In this document: piece by piece, positions 8,344-16,427 of the stretch
How positions within the stretch are numbered: the first letter of the stretch is position 1
Layout of the letters: each line of letters begins with the position of its first letter
Source of the DNA: Ascidiimonas sp046199005
GTDB lineage: Bacteria; Bacteroidota; Bacteroidia; Flavobacteriales; Flavobacteriaceae
Direction of reading: 5' to 3'
Assembly (NCBI GenBank): GCA_046199005.1
Contig: CP176050.1
Span: 3,038,001-3,102,000 of the forward strand
Length of the DNA stretch: 64,000 bases
Position numbers and translations under genes: made by a program
Notes under the pieces: generated by a model
What the model was told of the DNA's origin: nothing
Databases searched by the model: none
Seen by the model: the letters and a program-made list of their open reading frames with translations, nothing else

Positions 8344-9301
8344 TGCAAAATTAGGACACAGCCAAATTCGAGAGACTTTGATAGATGACAAAATCTATTT
8401 TTGATAGTAAATCTGAAAGAACAATTTTCAAACGACTGAAAACGTTTTGGAGCAAGTATGTTGATGTCTTTCCTCAAATTCCGGTAAGAAATGTGATTGA
8501 ATATCAGGAATTGAAAAAATTTGATAAAAATCCTAAAGTAACCGACTTTCTATTAAAGACTTCGTTTGACTTTGTAGTTTGTGAACTTGAAACTGGAAAC
8601 CCAATTTTAGTAATAGAATTTGATGGATTAAGTGGAGGGTTTTCTCAAGACGGTAAATTCTTTATTGAGTCAGTACCAGATAATGACCAATATCGAAAAT
8701 TAAAAATGGACACGAAACTTCGTGCATGTTCTGAATTTCGAATTCCAATGATTGTAATTTCATATAATGAAAGTAATCTATTATCAGAAAGTGGAGATTG
8801 GATTTCAATTCTTGATGCAATTATCGGAGATGCAATTGAAAAAAGAGCTCACGAAAAAAATTATAGCAAATACATCGAGATGCTCACAGAAGCTTATGAA
8901 TTTGGAGGCCAAGAATCTGCGGAATTAGCAACTATTGAAATCGAGATGATTAATGAACGTTATAATCCTATTAAAAGAAAAATTAGAGAAATAACTAATA
9001 AATTCCCAAGATGGCCAACACAAATTGTTTTCCCGCAAGAGGAAGGAAATTGGTTAGTTGGTAAATTTAAACTTATCTCTGGTTTCAAAACAGAAGGAAA
9101 AGATTTTTATCAAAAAGTAATGATGGAAATCGAATTGAAAATTAGAAAAGTTGGAGTTTTTGAGAGTGACAATATATTTTTGTTTAATACAATAGGAGAA
9201 TATTGTCTTGCAAGAAAAGTTGAGAAAGAGTTAGGTTCGGATTCAAAAAAATGGACAGAACTGAATAGAAAAACGGAATGGACAAAATAACTTTGCACAA
9301 C
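8340..9301 (+). other. Cassette-like unit 1 (DUF2726-type gene)
   Basis: The unit opens with GTTGTGCAAA (8340-8349) and closes just after the gene with TTTGCACAAC (9292-9301), an exact inverted copy. This is what a circular integron cassette leaves once inserted at G|TT. Confidence 0.65.
8385..9290 (+). CDS. DUF2726-like protein with predicted PD-(D/E)XK nuclease fold
   Basis: 301 aa. The N-terminal SKSERTIFKRL resembles the SxxE start of DUF2726. Next comes TSFDFVVCELETGNPILVIEFDG, with an acidic residue, then strand and E-x-D like the PD-(D/E)XK core. The segment QYRKLKMDTKLRACSEFRIPMIVIS is the usual R..K..K...C...IP motif. Such domains are predicted endonuclease-like, but the cellular role is unknown. 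Residues 150-301 are unassigned. AT-rich codon use and the cassette-like ends suggest horizontal transfer. ATG at 8385 is the only start that keeps the N-terminal motif. Confidence 0.65.
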   Translation: MTKSIFDSKSERTIFKRLKTFWSKYVDVFPQIPVRNVIEYQELKKFDKNPKVTDFLLKTSFDFVVCELETGNPILVIEFDGLSGGFSQDGKFFIESVPDNDQYRKLKMDTKLRACSEFRIPMIVISYNESNLLSESGDWISILDAIIGDAIEKRAHEKNYSKYIEMLTEAYEFGGQESAELATIEIEMINERYNPIKRKIREITNKFPRWPTQIVFPQEEGNWLVGKFKLISGFKTEGKDFYQKVMMEIELKIRKVGVFESDNIFLFNTIGEYCLARKVEKELGSDSKKWTELNRKTEWTK

Positions 9302-9329
9302 AAAGAACTGAGTTAAAAAACAAGCGTTT

Positions 9330-10295
9330 TTAAGATAATTTGGAAACAAAGTTATCATTATAAGGTATTCCACTTTTTGCTATGGCGAAAGCTTGCTTTA
9401 GTAGTTTGTTTGACACTGCTATCAGCGCTAGTTTCTTACTCTTACCTTTTGCTACAATTCTATCATATAATGCCTTACATGCTTTGTTGTGTTTACATGC
9501 CGAAAAAGCACATAAAAACAATAGATTCCGAAGCTTTTTATTCCCTACTTTACTAATCCTACTTCTTCCCCGTACACTACTACCAGACTCTCTTATGGTT
9601 GGCGTAATACCTACATAACTACATAATTGTTTTGCACTCTCAAACTTTTTAAAACCATCAGTAACAACAATTAAAAACAAAGCGGTCTTTACGCCCATAC
9701 CAGGAATACTCTTTAACAGAGTCAATTGCTGTTGCTGATCTTGCTTGACCAACTCCAAAAGACGGCCCTCAAGAAGTTCTATCTCTCGATTCAAATGCTT
9801 TAGGTTTCTAATTAATGAACGATATACAAACTTTGAAGGTATACCCAAAGCCTTTTCACCATGAAGCTTATTCCTTGTTGCTGTGCGTTGCTTTAAGTAA
9901 TTGTCTAATAACCTAAATAACTGTAAGCATTCTGCCTGTACATCTGTAAACGCATTATACAAAGGAACCTCATTCAACTTCCCGTACTCATAAATAGCTT
10001 TGGCATCACTCTTATCGGTCTTTACCTTGGCTAACTTCATCTGAATAAATCGCTTGACTGATAATGGATTTACAACAGATACAGCAAAACCTTTTTTGTA
10101 TAAGAATTGAGCTAATCGATAATGATAATATCCTGTAGCTTCCATAACTACCAAAGAATCCTTAGGCAATTGCTTTACTAACAATTTAAAACCATACTCA
10201 TCATTATTAAATTGTACATGACCAGACCCTGGATTGTAAAGATCAAACACCAATTTACTAATATCAATACCATAAATTTCGTTATATTTATTCAT
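9330..10295 (-). CDS. IS110-family transposase (DEDD recombinase)
   Basis: 321 aa from ATG 10295; an upstream ATG at 10319 would add eight residues without family similarity. The N-terminal RuvC-like DEDD domain shows Asp11 (GIDISK), Glu52 (VMEATGYY), Asp94 and Asp97 (KTDKSDAKA). The C-terminal transposase_20 domain has SIPGMGVKTAL and then GSSVRGRSRISKVGNKKLR, which contains the conserved serine region. IS110-family enzymes excise a circle and insert it at a site chosen by an element-encoded bridge RNA. The gene looks intact, and it is the only one in the island reading leftwards apart from transposase relics. Confidence 0.92.
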   Translation of the reverse strand: MNKYNEIYGIDISKLVFDLYNPGSGHVQFNNDEYGFKLLVKQLPKDSLVVMEATGYYHYRLAQFLYKKGFAVSVVNPLSVKRFIQMKLAKVKTDKSDAKAIYEYGKLNEVPLYNAFTDVQAECLQLFRLLDNYLKQRTATRNKLHGEKALGIPSKFVYRSLIRNLKHLNREIELLEGRLLELVKQDQQQQLTLLKSIPGMGVKTALFLIVVTDGFKKFESAKQLCSYVGITPTIRESGSSVRGRSRISKVGNKKLRNLLFLCAFSACKHNKACKALYDRIVAKGKSKKLALIAVSNKLLKQAFAIAKSGIPYNDNFVSKLS

Positions 10296-10509
10296 AGAAA
10301 ATACCTTTGGAAAGGACAATCTACTTACCTATCAACAACTTAAAATCGAGATTTAAACGTCTTACAGAACTGAACGATATTTAAGTAGAAAAGAGAGGGG
10401 ATTATCAATGTTGTCGAAGTTCAATGCTTCACCGTGTATACTAATCTTAATCCTCTCTTTTGTTCTTTCTGTTAATAACTCTAAATTTAAGAGATTGTAA
10501 ACTTAAGCC
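10296..10509 (-). ncRNA. Candidate bridge-RNA region of the IS110 element
   Basis: This is noncoding DNA upstream of the transposase. It contains the pairing arms AAAGAGAGGGGATTA (about 10389-10404) and TAATCCTCTCTTT (about 10448-10460), complementary apart from two extra G residues and enclosing a loop of about 45 bases. In characterised IS110 members a structured RNA is encoded in a noncoding end and guides insertion. Position and pairing fit this, but I cannot fold the region or define its target and donor loops. Confidence 0.4.
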
Positions 10510-10617
10510 GTGTATAGCTCATTGCGGCTGAATTCCTAATCGGAATCCATTGCAATTTGCTATCTTTCGGTTACGGCGGAAAAGTCCGTTGGACATTTTC
10601 CGCAACGAGCCATACAC
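10510..10617 (+). other. attC-like site upstream of cassette unit 2
   Basis: The outer arms are GTGTATAGCTCATTGCGG (10510-10527) and CCGCAACGAGCCATACAC (10600-10617), complementary at 16 of 18 positions, with about 70 bases between them. AAACAC and then GTT (10624) follow, the start of the next unit. Size, imperfect symmetry and the terminal GTT fit an attC site. Confidence 0.65.
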
Positions 10618-10623
10618 AAACAC

Positions 10624-12055
10624 GTTAGCACCAATTACGACCAACCAACATAATGAAAGTAATAACCATAATAGGAATTGTTTTAGTAGTGCTTTACTAC
10701 ATTGGAAAAAACAAACAAAAGAACCAACCAGAAAAAAAGAATCTTTCAAAGAAAAAACCTACATTTCAATCAAATTCTTCCTTTCAATCAAAATTATCGG
10801 AAATAAAATTTCCTGACAGAATAAATGCGATTGATTGGCACAATCAAAAAATCCAACAAGGATTAAGAACTGGAGATATAGAATTGGCTAATCTATCATA
10901 TGCAAAATTATATGAAAGTATTAGACAGCAAAATGTAAATGACAACGGAGAATTTGATGACATTTTACAAGCTGTTGGAAAAGAATACAAAGGATTTAGA
11001 GAATACTACCAAGTCGAATATCCTGAACAATTTTTGCCACCAGAAGAACGTAAAAGGAAAAAAGAAAAAGAATTCGAAAAAATTAAAGACCTTCCTGTTT
11101 ATTTAGAAACAGGTAATTACATAGAACTTCCAAAACAAATATTAAAATATGTGGACATCGTAAAACCAATCTCGGAATGGTACGAAATTGGACTTAAACC
11201 AAAAAAAGAAAAATATGGTAGATGGAAAGCCATCAAAAGAAGTGAACGTTATTTCGGATTTTATGATGCCAAACTTGACAAACCAAGTCACAAAATATCT
11301 CTAGAAACTGGAAAAAGGATTACACAAAAACCATATTTCATAAAAGCGTTAAATGAGCAAGGAATTCCTCTAACTGATTTTGTCGTTTATGGAGAAGATT
11401 TAGAGTGTTTTGTAAGAGCAGTTGACTTTTTCGATAATCAAGAATTTGAGAATGCACAAAAAGAAATTGATAAAGCATTAGAATTAAAAAGAAAAGAAGA
11501 TTACGAAGAACTGAAAGTCGATATTGAAATTAAATTAAATAACGAACAAGTCGTTGATGAAGAATTTAAAAAATACGAATTTGACATCGATTCTGCGATT
11601 CATACTGGAAAATTTAATGATTGGTTAAAAGTCTTAATAAACAATCACAAATACGACAAGGTTATTCATTTTATCAACCAAGCTAACAAAACATTAGAAA
11701 AATTAATAAGCGGAGAAATCGAGCCCAAAATTTATGGCAAACAATCATCGGATTATTACCAATATAAACAAGAACAGTTTAATAGAAATCTAATTTACAT
11801 ATTTGACTTTAAGAGTTCCGAATTAGAGAAATCAGAAAACTCTATCAAACTACTTGAACTTTTTTTAAGTTTATATAATAAAGAAGATTTTAGACCAATA
11901 GAGAAAATTGCTGACCAATTTAGTGCGTGGAATTTAAACGAACGAGCAAATGGTCTTTACCAAGAATGCTTGAAAATGATTGGAAATGAAAACAACCCAA
12001 GAATAAAATCACGGATTGAAAAGAAAATTGAAAATAATAAATAACTGGTGCTAAC
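10624..12055 (+). other. Cassette-like unit 2
   Basis: It opens with GTTAGCACCAATT (10624-10636) and closes with AACTGGTGCTAAC (12043-12055), overlapping the gene stop. The two are inverted copies at 12 of 13 positions. A single gene lies between them. Confidence 0.7.
10653..12044 (+). CDS. Membrane-anchored protein of unknown function
   Basis: 463 aa. One hydrophobic N-terminal segment (VITIIGIVLVVLYYIG, residues 3-18) is followed by a Lys/Gln-rich linker and a long hydrophilic, mostly helical body. Around residues 250-290 EFENAQKEIDKALELKRKEDYEELK looks like a TPR-type helical pair. No enzyme motif was recognised. The N-terminus probably anchors the protein in the inner membrane with the body in the cytoplasm; its K/R-rich linker after the helix supports this. 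It is the sole gene of cassette-like unit 2, and its codon use is very AT-rich. Function unknown. Confidence 0.7.
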   Translation: MKVITIIGIVLVVLYYIGKNKQKNQPEKKNLSKKKPTFQSNSSFQSKLSEIKFPDRINAIDWHNQKIQQGLRTGDIELANLSYAKLYESIRQQNVNDNGEFDDILQAVGKEYKGFREYYQVEYPEQFLPPEERKRKKEKEFEKIKDLPVYLETGNYIELPKQILKYVDIVKPISEWYEIGLKPKKEKYGRWKAIKRSERYFGFYDAKLDKPSHKISLETGKRITQKPYFIKALNEQGIPLTDFVVYGEDLECFVRAVDFFDNQEFENAQKEIDKALELKRKEDYEELKVDIEIKLNNEQVVDEEFKKYEFDIDSAIHTGKFNDWLKVLINNHKYDKVIHFINQANKTLEKLISGEIEPKIYGKQSSDYYQYKQEQFNRNLIYIFDFKSSELEKSENSIKLLELFLSLYNKEDFRPIEKIADQFSAWNLNERANGLYQECLKMIGNENNPRIKSRIEKKIENNK

Positions 12056-12494
12056 AATGGTAGTCGTTGCACAAGCCAATAATTTGCAAAAATCTTTCTT
12101 ATTTTAAGCCCTATTAAAGGTTTTTTTGAATACATTTCCCTCTAAGGGAAGCCATATTTAGCAGCTTTAAATGGAGCCAAAAAAAGTCCTGAAGCCATGA
12201 TTTTATAATTTGAACAAAGTGGAGGTTTCTCACCCCACTTTTTACTTTGTTTTGAGTGAATTTCAAATATTTTTTCAAATTATAAGCAATAGCGGATAGT
12301 TGCATGCATTTATTTGCTTGCCTTATGCCTATGGGGTATTTGACCTGTACCTAAATTTGGGAGGAGGTCATTTTAAGGGAAAGCAACACATTCAACACCT
12401 AAAAATTAAATTTTTCTTACCATCAAAAACAGAAATACGTATTTTTAATCCAAAACCAGGATAGTTTTGAGACAAACTGCCGTTGGCCACAATT
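12045..12494. mobile_element. IS1182-type relics between cassette units 2 and 3
   Basis: Two fragments occur. On the minus strand at 12114-12305 the peptide QLSAIAYNLKKYLKFTQNK and the following VKSGV correspond to the C-terminal end of an IS1182-type transposase. At 12391-12479 there is the right-end repeat ending TTTTGAGACAAACTG, directly followed by CCGTT. The rest has no coding features. The junction GTCGTTGCACAAGCC at about 12067-12081 resembles the junction at 20650. Confidence 0.65.
12391..12479 (+). repeat. IS1182-type right end, copy 1
   Basis: The roughly 89-base repeat reads CACCTAAAAATTAAATTTTT, then a conserved CAGAAATACGTATTTTTAAT block, and ends TTTTGAGACAAACTG. CCGTT, the start of the next cassette-like unit, follows at once. 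Confidence 0.75.
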
Positions 12495-13337
12495 ATGAAA
12501 AGACTACTACTACCATTTTTATTTATCGTATTTTCAGTAAATGCCCAGCAAAAGGAAATTGTTGATTTGAAGTGGAAAATATCTGATACGCTGACCTATA
12601 AAACCGTTATGAAAGATATAATGGTTCCACAAGAGGAAAATAAAAGTGAAAAACAAAATGACACTCTTTTTGGAGGGAAAGCAAATGATTTTTTCAAAAA
12701 AATGCAAGAACAAACTGCTAATTTAAAATACGAAACAAAACTCTATCCTGACAAGAATGGTAATATAGACATTGCGATGTTTCTCAAGACAGATAAGACA
12801 GATACAATTGAAACTCTGTTCTCTGGAATGGCAAAAATAAACGGAAACGTGGTTTTAAGAGGTAAAGTAAGTATGGAAGGAGAATTATTAAGTTTTTATT
12901 ATAAGAACTCTCAAACCAATCTGATTGCAATTCTATTTGAGCTTCCAAAAGAACCAATCAAAGTTGGAGATGAATGGAGTTTAAAAGTCAATTTAATTTC
13001 AATGGATCAAAATTTCGTTGCTCACACTCTATACAGAAAAAATAAAGTTCGATTGGAAAAAATAATAGAGCAAAACGTAGACAAAATTGCAGTAATTAAG
13101 TACGATATCGAAGAATATGTTTCGGGCGATTTTGGAAATGGACTTATGACTATGTTTGCTGGAGAAAGTGATAAAGAAACCTATATGAAAATATCACACA
13201 AAGCAACCGGACTATTCTCGTTAAATAAAGGTATTTGGATTGAATATGACGGAATAATGGAAGTCGACACAAACTTATCAATGTTGGGAATGGATGGAAA
13301 GAAAAGAACAGAATTTAAACTTACACCTAAAAATTAA
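12495..13337 (+). CDS. Secreted protein of unknown function, 3' end supplied by an IS relic
   Basis: 280 aa from ATG 12495; the TTG at 12483 lies in the unit boundary and is unlikely. A signal peptide MKRLLLPFLFIVFSVNAQ is cut before QKEIVDLKW. The mature part is mostly beta strand (KWKISDTLTYKTVMKD, GDEWSLKVNLI, AVIKYDIEEYVSG) and resembles DUF6263-type lipocalin-like flavobacterial proteins, though I cannot confirm this. The last codons (TPKN and stop) come from the IS right-end repeat, the same sequence that ends the transposase relic at 18780. The native C-terminus has therefore probably been replaced. Confidence 0.7.
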   Translation: MKRLLLPFLFIVFSVNAQQKEIVDLKWKISDTLTYKTVMKDIMVPQEENKSEKQNDTLFGGKANDFFKKMQEQTANLKYETKLYPDKNGNIDIAMFLKTDKTDTIETLFSGMAKINGNVVLRGKVSMEGELLSFYYKNSQTNLIAILFELPKEPIKVGDEWSLKVNLISMDQNFVAHTLYRKNKVRLEKIIEQNVDKIAVIKYDIEEYVSGDFGNGLMTMFAGESDKETYMKISHKATGLFSLNKGIWIEYDGIMEVDTNLSMLGMDGKKRTEFKLTPKN

Positions 13338-13407
13338 ATTTTTCTTACCATCAAAAACAGAAATACGTATTTTTAATCCAAATCAAGGGTAGTTTTGAGA
13401 CAAACTG
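13323..13407 (+). repeat. IS1182-type right end, copy 2
   Basis: The same right-end repeat overlaps the 3' end of the preceding gene. It ends at TTTTGAGACAAACTG, followed by CCGTTG, the start of unit 4. Confidence 0.75.
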
Positions 13408-13409
13408 CC

Positions 13410-14654
13410 GTTGTGTGTAATTATGAAAATGACATACAGAACAATAAATATCGTTCTATTCATACTTTGTTTTAATCCGGTTTTTGGACAAATAAATGTG
13501 CTTATTCCGAATAAAGGAATCGAAGGAATATCTATAGTGATTGACTCCTCAAAAATTTCAGATGTAATTGAAATTTATGGTACGGATTACAGTCTATCAG
13601 AAAAGACTTTAACTACAAAGTATCATTTTGACAAAATCGGTCTGACTTTCCAAATTGACCCTTATGATAAAAACAAAATAGTAAGGTCAATTTCAATTCA
13701 ATCGCCATTTAAAGCTAAAACAGAAAACGGAATTGTACTAAATGAAAGTACAATGAAAGAAGTTTGGAATATATACAATGACAAAGGGTGTTTTACATCA
13801 AAGACTTATGCTTGGCATACTCAAAATGGAATTTCATACTACATCAAAAAAGACCCTTATGAAAAAGGATATGACGCAGAAGAGAGAATATTCAAAATAG
13901 AAATAAACAATGATGGGGATTTTGGAATTTCTTCAAAAACAAACTTCGAGTTTAACGATGAACCTGTAAAGAAAAAATTAAACAGCTTGATAGCAATTCT
14001 TAAATCAGACAATTTCAACTTTCAAAAATTGGACAGCTTTTGGAGTGCAGAAAAAATAACCGAAAAGGAACCTTATGGACTTGAAAAACAGAAAGGTTTC
14101 AATAGACAGATTGAGAACAATTTAACTCAAGAAAGCTCTGAATTATGGCTTGTAGGGAGCTCATATAATCTAAACATAATTAAATCGTCAAATAATCAAT
14201 TGGTTTATTTAAAACTAACAGACAATAACAAGCAAAAAACACTATTTGAAAGAATAGAAAACTCAAACTTTGAGAAAACCGACTTTGATATTTACACATA
14301 TGGAACTTTCTGTGGAATTGCAGGATCACCGCCAGACAAATGTCAACAAATGCTTAACCTAGTTAATGAAAAAGACTTTAAGGAATTAGCAAAATGGATG
14401 CAATCATTAAATCCAGAAATTGCGACCTATGGTTATATCGGACTACAATACCTATTTCAGAATGAAATTGATATTCCAGAATCTTGGTTTACTCGAATGA
14501 GTAAATTGAATAAATCTGAAGTTCAACTCAACACTTGTGAAGGCTGTATTTACGGAGTAACAGTAAAAATTAAAGACGTATTAAAAGAAGATAATTTGAA
14601 GCAAATATATAGGTCATTCAAAGCAGGTGGATGGCTAAAATAACAACACACAAC
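13410..14654 (+). other. Cassette-like unit 4
   Basis: It opens with GTTGTGTGTAATT (13410-13422) and closes with ACACACAAC (14646-14654) just past the stop codon. The nine inner bases are an exact inverted copy. Confidence 0.65.
13423..14643 (+). CDS. Secreted protein of unknown function
   Basis: 406 aa from ATG 13423; the longer TTG start at 13411 lies in the unit boundary. A signal peptide of about 23 residues (hydrophobic INIVLFILCFNPVFGQ) is followed by INVLIPNKGIEGISI. Then comes a roughly 150-residue beta-rich domain with an IEIYGTDYSLSEKTLTTKYHFDKIGLTF-type stretch, reminiscent of surface-exposed repeat proteins. The C-terminal part has cysteines in FCGIAGSPPDKCQQM and NTCEGCIYG. No enzymatic motif was found. 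It is the only gene of its unit. Probably periplasmic or outer-membrane associated. Confidence 0.7.
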   Translation: MKMTYRTINIVLFILCFNPVFGQINVLIPNKGIEGISIVIDSSKISDVIEIYGTDYSLSEKTLTTKYHFDKIGLTFQIDPYDKNKIVRSISIQSPFKAKTENGIVLNESTMKEVWNIYNDKGCFTSKTYAWHTQNGISYYIKKDPYEKGYDAEERIFKIEINNDGDFGISSKTNFEFNDEPVKKKLNSLIAILKSDNFNFQKLDSFWSAEKITEKEPYGLEKQKGFNRQIENNLTQESSELWLVGSSYNLNIIKSSNNQLVYLKLTDNNKQKTLFERIENSNFEKTDFDIYTYGTFCGIAGSPPDKCQQMLNLVNEKDFKELAKWMQSLNPEIATYGYIGLQYLFQNEIDIPESWFTRMSKLNKSEVQLNTCEGCIYGVTVKIKDVLKEDNLKQIYRSFKAGGWLK

Positions 14655-14778
14655 ATTGTCTGTAAGTAATTGCTTGTTCTCGCCTACTTCTGAATCCCGA
14701 AGCGTAGGGACTTGCGGATTTTCAGTTTGGTGTGTACTTGCAAAGTAAAGTGCTAACCCACGCGACAAACCATATACG
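14655..14778 (+). other. Long attC-like spacer, type A copy 1
   Basis: It follows the AAC at 14654 and contains a 98-base block (14663-14760) about 90% identical to 20074-20171. The block includes a CCCGAAGC/GTAGGG mini-hairpin and CTTGCGGATTTTCAGTTTGG. The same spacer lies after two unrelated genes, as expected of recombination sites in one cassette array. The distal end reads CATATACGAACC, after which GTT is replaced by ATC. Confidence 0.6.
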
Positions 14779-14791
14779 AACCATCAGTATT

Positions 14792-15013
14792 ATGATAGAA
14801 AAAATGAAACCAATATTAGTAATCTTCTTTTTAATCTTATGCTTTTGGTCATTGTTTACGACTTTTAAGGCTATCTATTTAATTCTAACCAAAGATTTTA
14901 AAGGTTCTAAAATAATATGGATACTCATCTCTATGATTGGAATTATAGGACCTATTTTATGGATAGTAAAAGGAAGAAAATTGATTTCTAAAAAGTCCAA
15001 CAAATTTGATTGA
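14792..15013 (+). CDS. Small membrane protein, PLD-nuclease N-terminal-like
   Basis: 73 aa from ATG 14792. Two hydrophobic helices are present: PILVIFFLILCFWSLFTTF (about 6-24) and IIWILISMIGIIGPILWIV (about 40-58). GRKLISKK follows. The second helix plus GPILWIVKGRK resembles the PLDc_N two-helix module (W.....P..GpilY...Gr), which also occurs as a stand-alone small protein. It is predicted to sit in the cytoplasmic membrane. Function unknown. It follows a type A attC-like spacer, while its downstream boundary has been overwritten by an IS derivative. Confidence 0.65.
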   Translation: MIEKMKPILVIFFLILCFWSLFTTFKAIYLILTKDFKGSKIIWILISMIGIIGPILWIVKGRKLISKKSNKFD

Positions 15014-15078
15014 CCACTAAAAGAAATCTGAGAAAGTTTATGCAAAAGCATTCTATTCAAACACAACTGTTGCTCTAG

Positions 15079-15522
15079 CCTTACCCTTTACACCACCTGT
15101 TTAGAAGATATGATCCATGATGACAACTCTGTACGAGCTATCGATCCATTTGTAAACAGCCTTGATTTCGATACACTGGGTTTCCAGACCATCACCTGGC
15201 AAGGCAGACCACCATACAATCCTTCTGATCTTCTTAAACTTTACATTTATTGTTATATGAACCGGATACGCTCTTCAAGGCAATTGGAACTGGAGTGTTC
15301 ACGTAACATTGAAATTATGAGGTTGTTAGGCAATATAAAGACTTCAGAACCCTGATCAGAAGCTTAAAAACACTTCTAATGCAAGTAAAAACAGCCAGAT
15401 AATCTATTCTGAGCTTTTTTGGCCTAATATATATTCAACACCCAAAAATTAAATTTTTCTTATCATCAAAAACAGAAATACGTATTTTTAATCCAATTCC
15501 AGGGTAGTTTTGAGACAAACTG
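15079..15522 (+). mobile_element. Internally deleted IS1182-type element, left end truncated
   Basis: The frame at 15110-15355 reads MIHDDNSVRAIDPFV and later PPYNPSDLLKLYIYCYMNRIRSSRQLELECSRN, the DUF772-type N-terminus of IS1182 transposases. It stops after roughly 80 codons, and the sequence then jumps to the right-end repeat (15434-15522), omitting the DDE domain. Two other copies (17146-17694, 18383-18850) share the same internal junction. The left inverted repeat is missing. Confidence 0.75.
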
Positions 15523-15524
15523 CC

Positions 15525-16309
15525 ATTGTAGTGCATTTGAGAAGTGAACAGTAAACAATCGAATTTTAGTAAATTATTCCAAATGTTGAGCTTGACTAAT
15601 ATTCAAGCTGAACTTGTATCTGAATGTATTTCACTTAAAAATTCTGAATTATTTTTCAGCAGTTTTGATAATGACCGAAAAGTGGACAAAGAACACATCT
15701 ACAATGTTTACAAAATAAGATTCGGACTCGAAGAAAATTTAAGACCTGAAAACCGTTTTGTAATTGGATATAAAGATTTACTTCCGAGATTAAAAAAGTC
15801 GGAATTGGAATTTATTAATGTTTCGTCCTTAATGACAAAAAATGGAGGTTTCACAATATTTTCAGACTACGAATATTCTGAATTTGTTGGAATCTTAAAA
15901 TCAAAAAGAACTTTAGATGAAGTTAGAGTAAAGCAAAAAGGGTTTGAGCATCTTTACAAAACAACAATTTTCAAAAATGGAATAATGAAATAATAGAATG
16001 GAAATTAAATATTGCTGGAGATGTAAAATGGAAATTCCAATGTTGGACAAAAATGAGTTTGCTATAGCTTCTGAGCTATACTCTAAAGGATTTAAAGTAG
16101 CAAAATCTGATATACAAGAAAAGTTTAAAGAGTTATTGGAATACTATAATAATTTGACCGGATTTGGAGAAACTGAACCGAATGCAATTATGCACCATTC
16201 ACTTGAACAAATTGGACCTGATTGTGAAAATTGCGGAAAACCATACAGAACGCCGAAAGCGAAATTATGCGCTTCGTGCGGAAATAAAAGAATAAAAGCG
16301 CAATACAAC
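15525..16309 (+). other. Cassette-like unit with two small genes
   Basis: It opens with ATTGTAGTGC (15525-15534, GTT mutated to ATT) and closes with GCAATACAAC (16300-16309), complementary at 8 of the 9 bases TTGTAGTGC. The closing arm lies within the last codons of the second gene. Confidence 0.5.
15544..15993 (+). CDS. Hypothetical protein
   Basis: 149 aa from GTG 15544; no in-frame ATG occurs before residue 15, so this start keeps the N-terminus. The protein is soluble and alpha/beta without a signal peptide: FGLEENLRPENRFVIGYKDLLPRLKKSELEFINVSS, then GGFTIFSDYEYSEFVGILKSKRTLDEV. I recognise no family. Four bases separate its stop from the next gene, so both are probably cotranscribed as a two-gene unit. 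Small soluble proteins of this size in such arrays can be immunity or antitoxin proteins, but nothing in the sequence proves that here. Confidence 0.55.
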   Translation: MNSKQSNFSKLFQMLSLTNIQAELVSECISLKNSELFFSSFDNDRKVDKEHIYNVYKIRFGLEENLRPENRFVIGYKDLLPRLKKSELEFINVSSLMTKNGGFTIFSDYEYSEFVGILKSKRTLDEVRVKQKGFEHLYKTTIFKNGIMK

Positions 16310-16324
16310 ACCCTGTATAATTAA
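15998..16324 (+). CDS. Small zinc-ribbon protein
   Basis: 108 aa. One Cys pair, YCWRC, lies at the N-terminus, and two further pairs, CENCGK and CASCG, sit at the C-terminus and probably bind one or two zinc ions. The middle is helical (DIQEKFKELLEYYNNLTG), and HHSLEQIGPDCENCGKPYRTPKAKLCASCG is a conserved end seen in flavobacterial hypothetical proteins. It lacks a signal peptide and is likely cytoplasmic. It lies four bases after the preceding gene. The final codons overlap the closing arm of the unit. Function unknown. Confidence 0.65.
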   Translation: MEIKYCWRCKMEIPMLDKNEFAIASELYSKGFKVAKSDIQEKFKELLEYYNNLTGFGETEPNAIMHHSLEQIGPDCENCGKPYRTPKAKLCASCGNKRIKAQYNTLYN

Positions 16325-16427
16325 TTGCTAGGTCAATGCAGACTTACGAAAATTCCACTGGAATTTTCTATCTGTGATTTATTTGCTAAATTAAGTGCTT
16401 AACGACACAATTAAACATACACAAACC
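16310..16427 (+). other. attC-like spacer before the barstar unit
   Basis: After AAC at 16309 come CTGTATAATTAATTGC and a small perfect hairpin, GAAAATTCCACTGGAATTTTC-type, near 16349-16369. The distal arm TTAAACATACACAAACC is followed by GTT at 16428. The order AAC, TGTAT, loop, ATACAC, AAACC, GTT is the same as at 10510 and 17104. Confidence 0.55.

Larger units (their letters stand above)
9302..10509 (-). mobile_element. IS110-family insertion sequence inserted in an attC-like site
   Basis: The ends are inferred, since IS110 elements have no long terminal repeats. To the left, unit 1 ends at TTTGCACAAC (9301). To the right, the stem of an attC-like site begins at GTGTATAGC (10510). Removing about 1.2 kb between them restores the junction form AAC-(a few bases)-GTGTAT seen elsewhere in the island. 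The element has one transposase gene on the minus strand and about 214 bases of noncoding DNA upstream of it. Boundaries may be off by several bases. Confidence 0.7.

Noticed and set aside
9382..9618. Plus-strand frame of 78 codons inside the IS110 transposase
   Set aside because: It is antisense to a convincing transposase and shows no family feature.
14550..14768. Minus-strand frame across the type A spacer
   Set aside because: It crosses the attC-like repeat and overlaps the end of a supported gene; no homology recognised.
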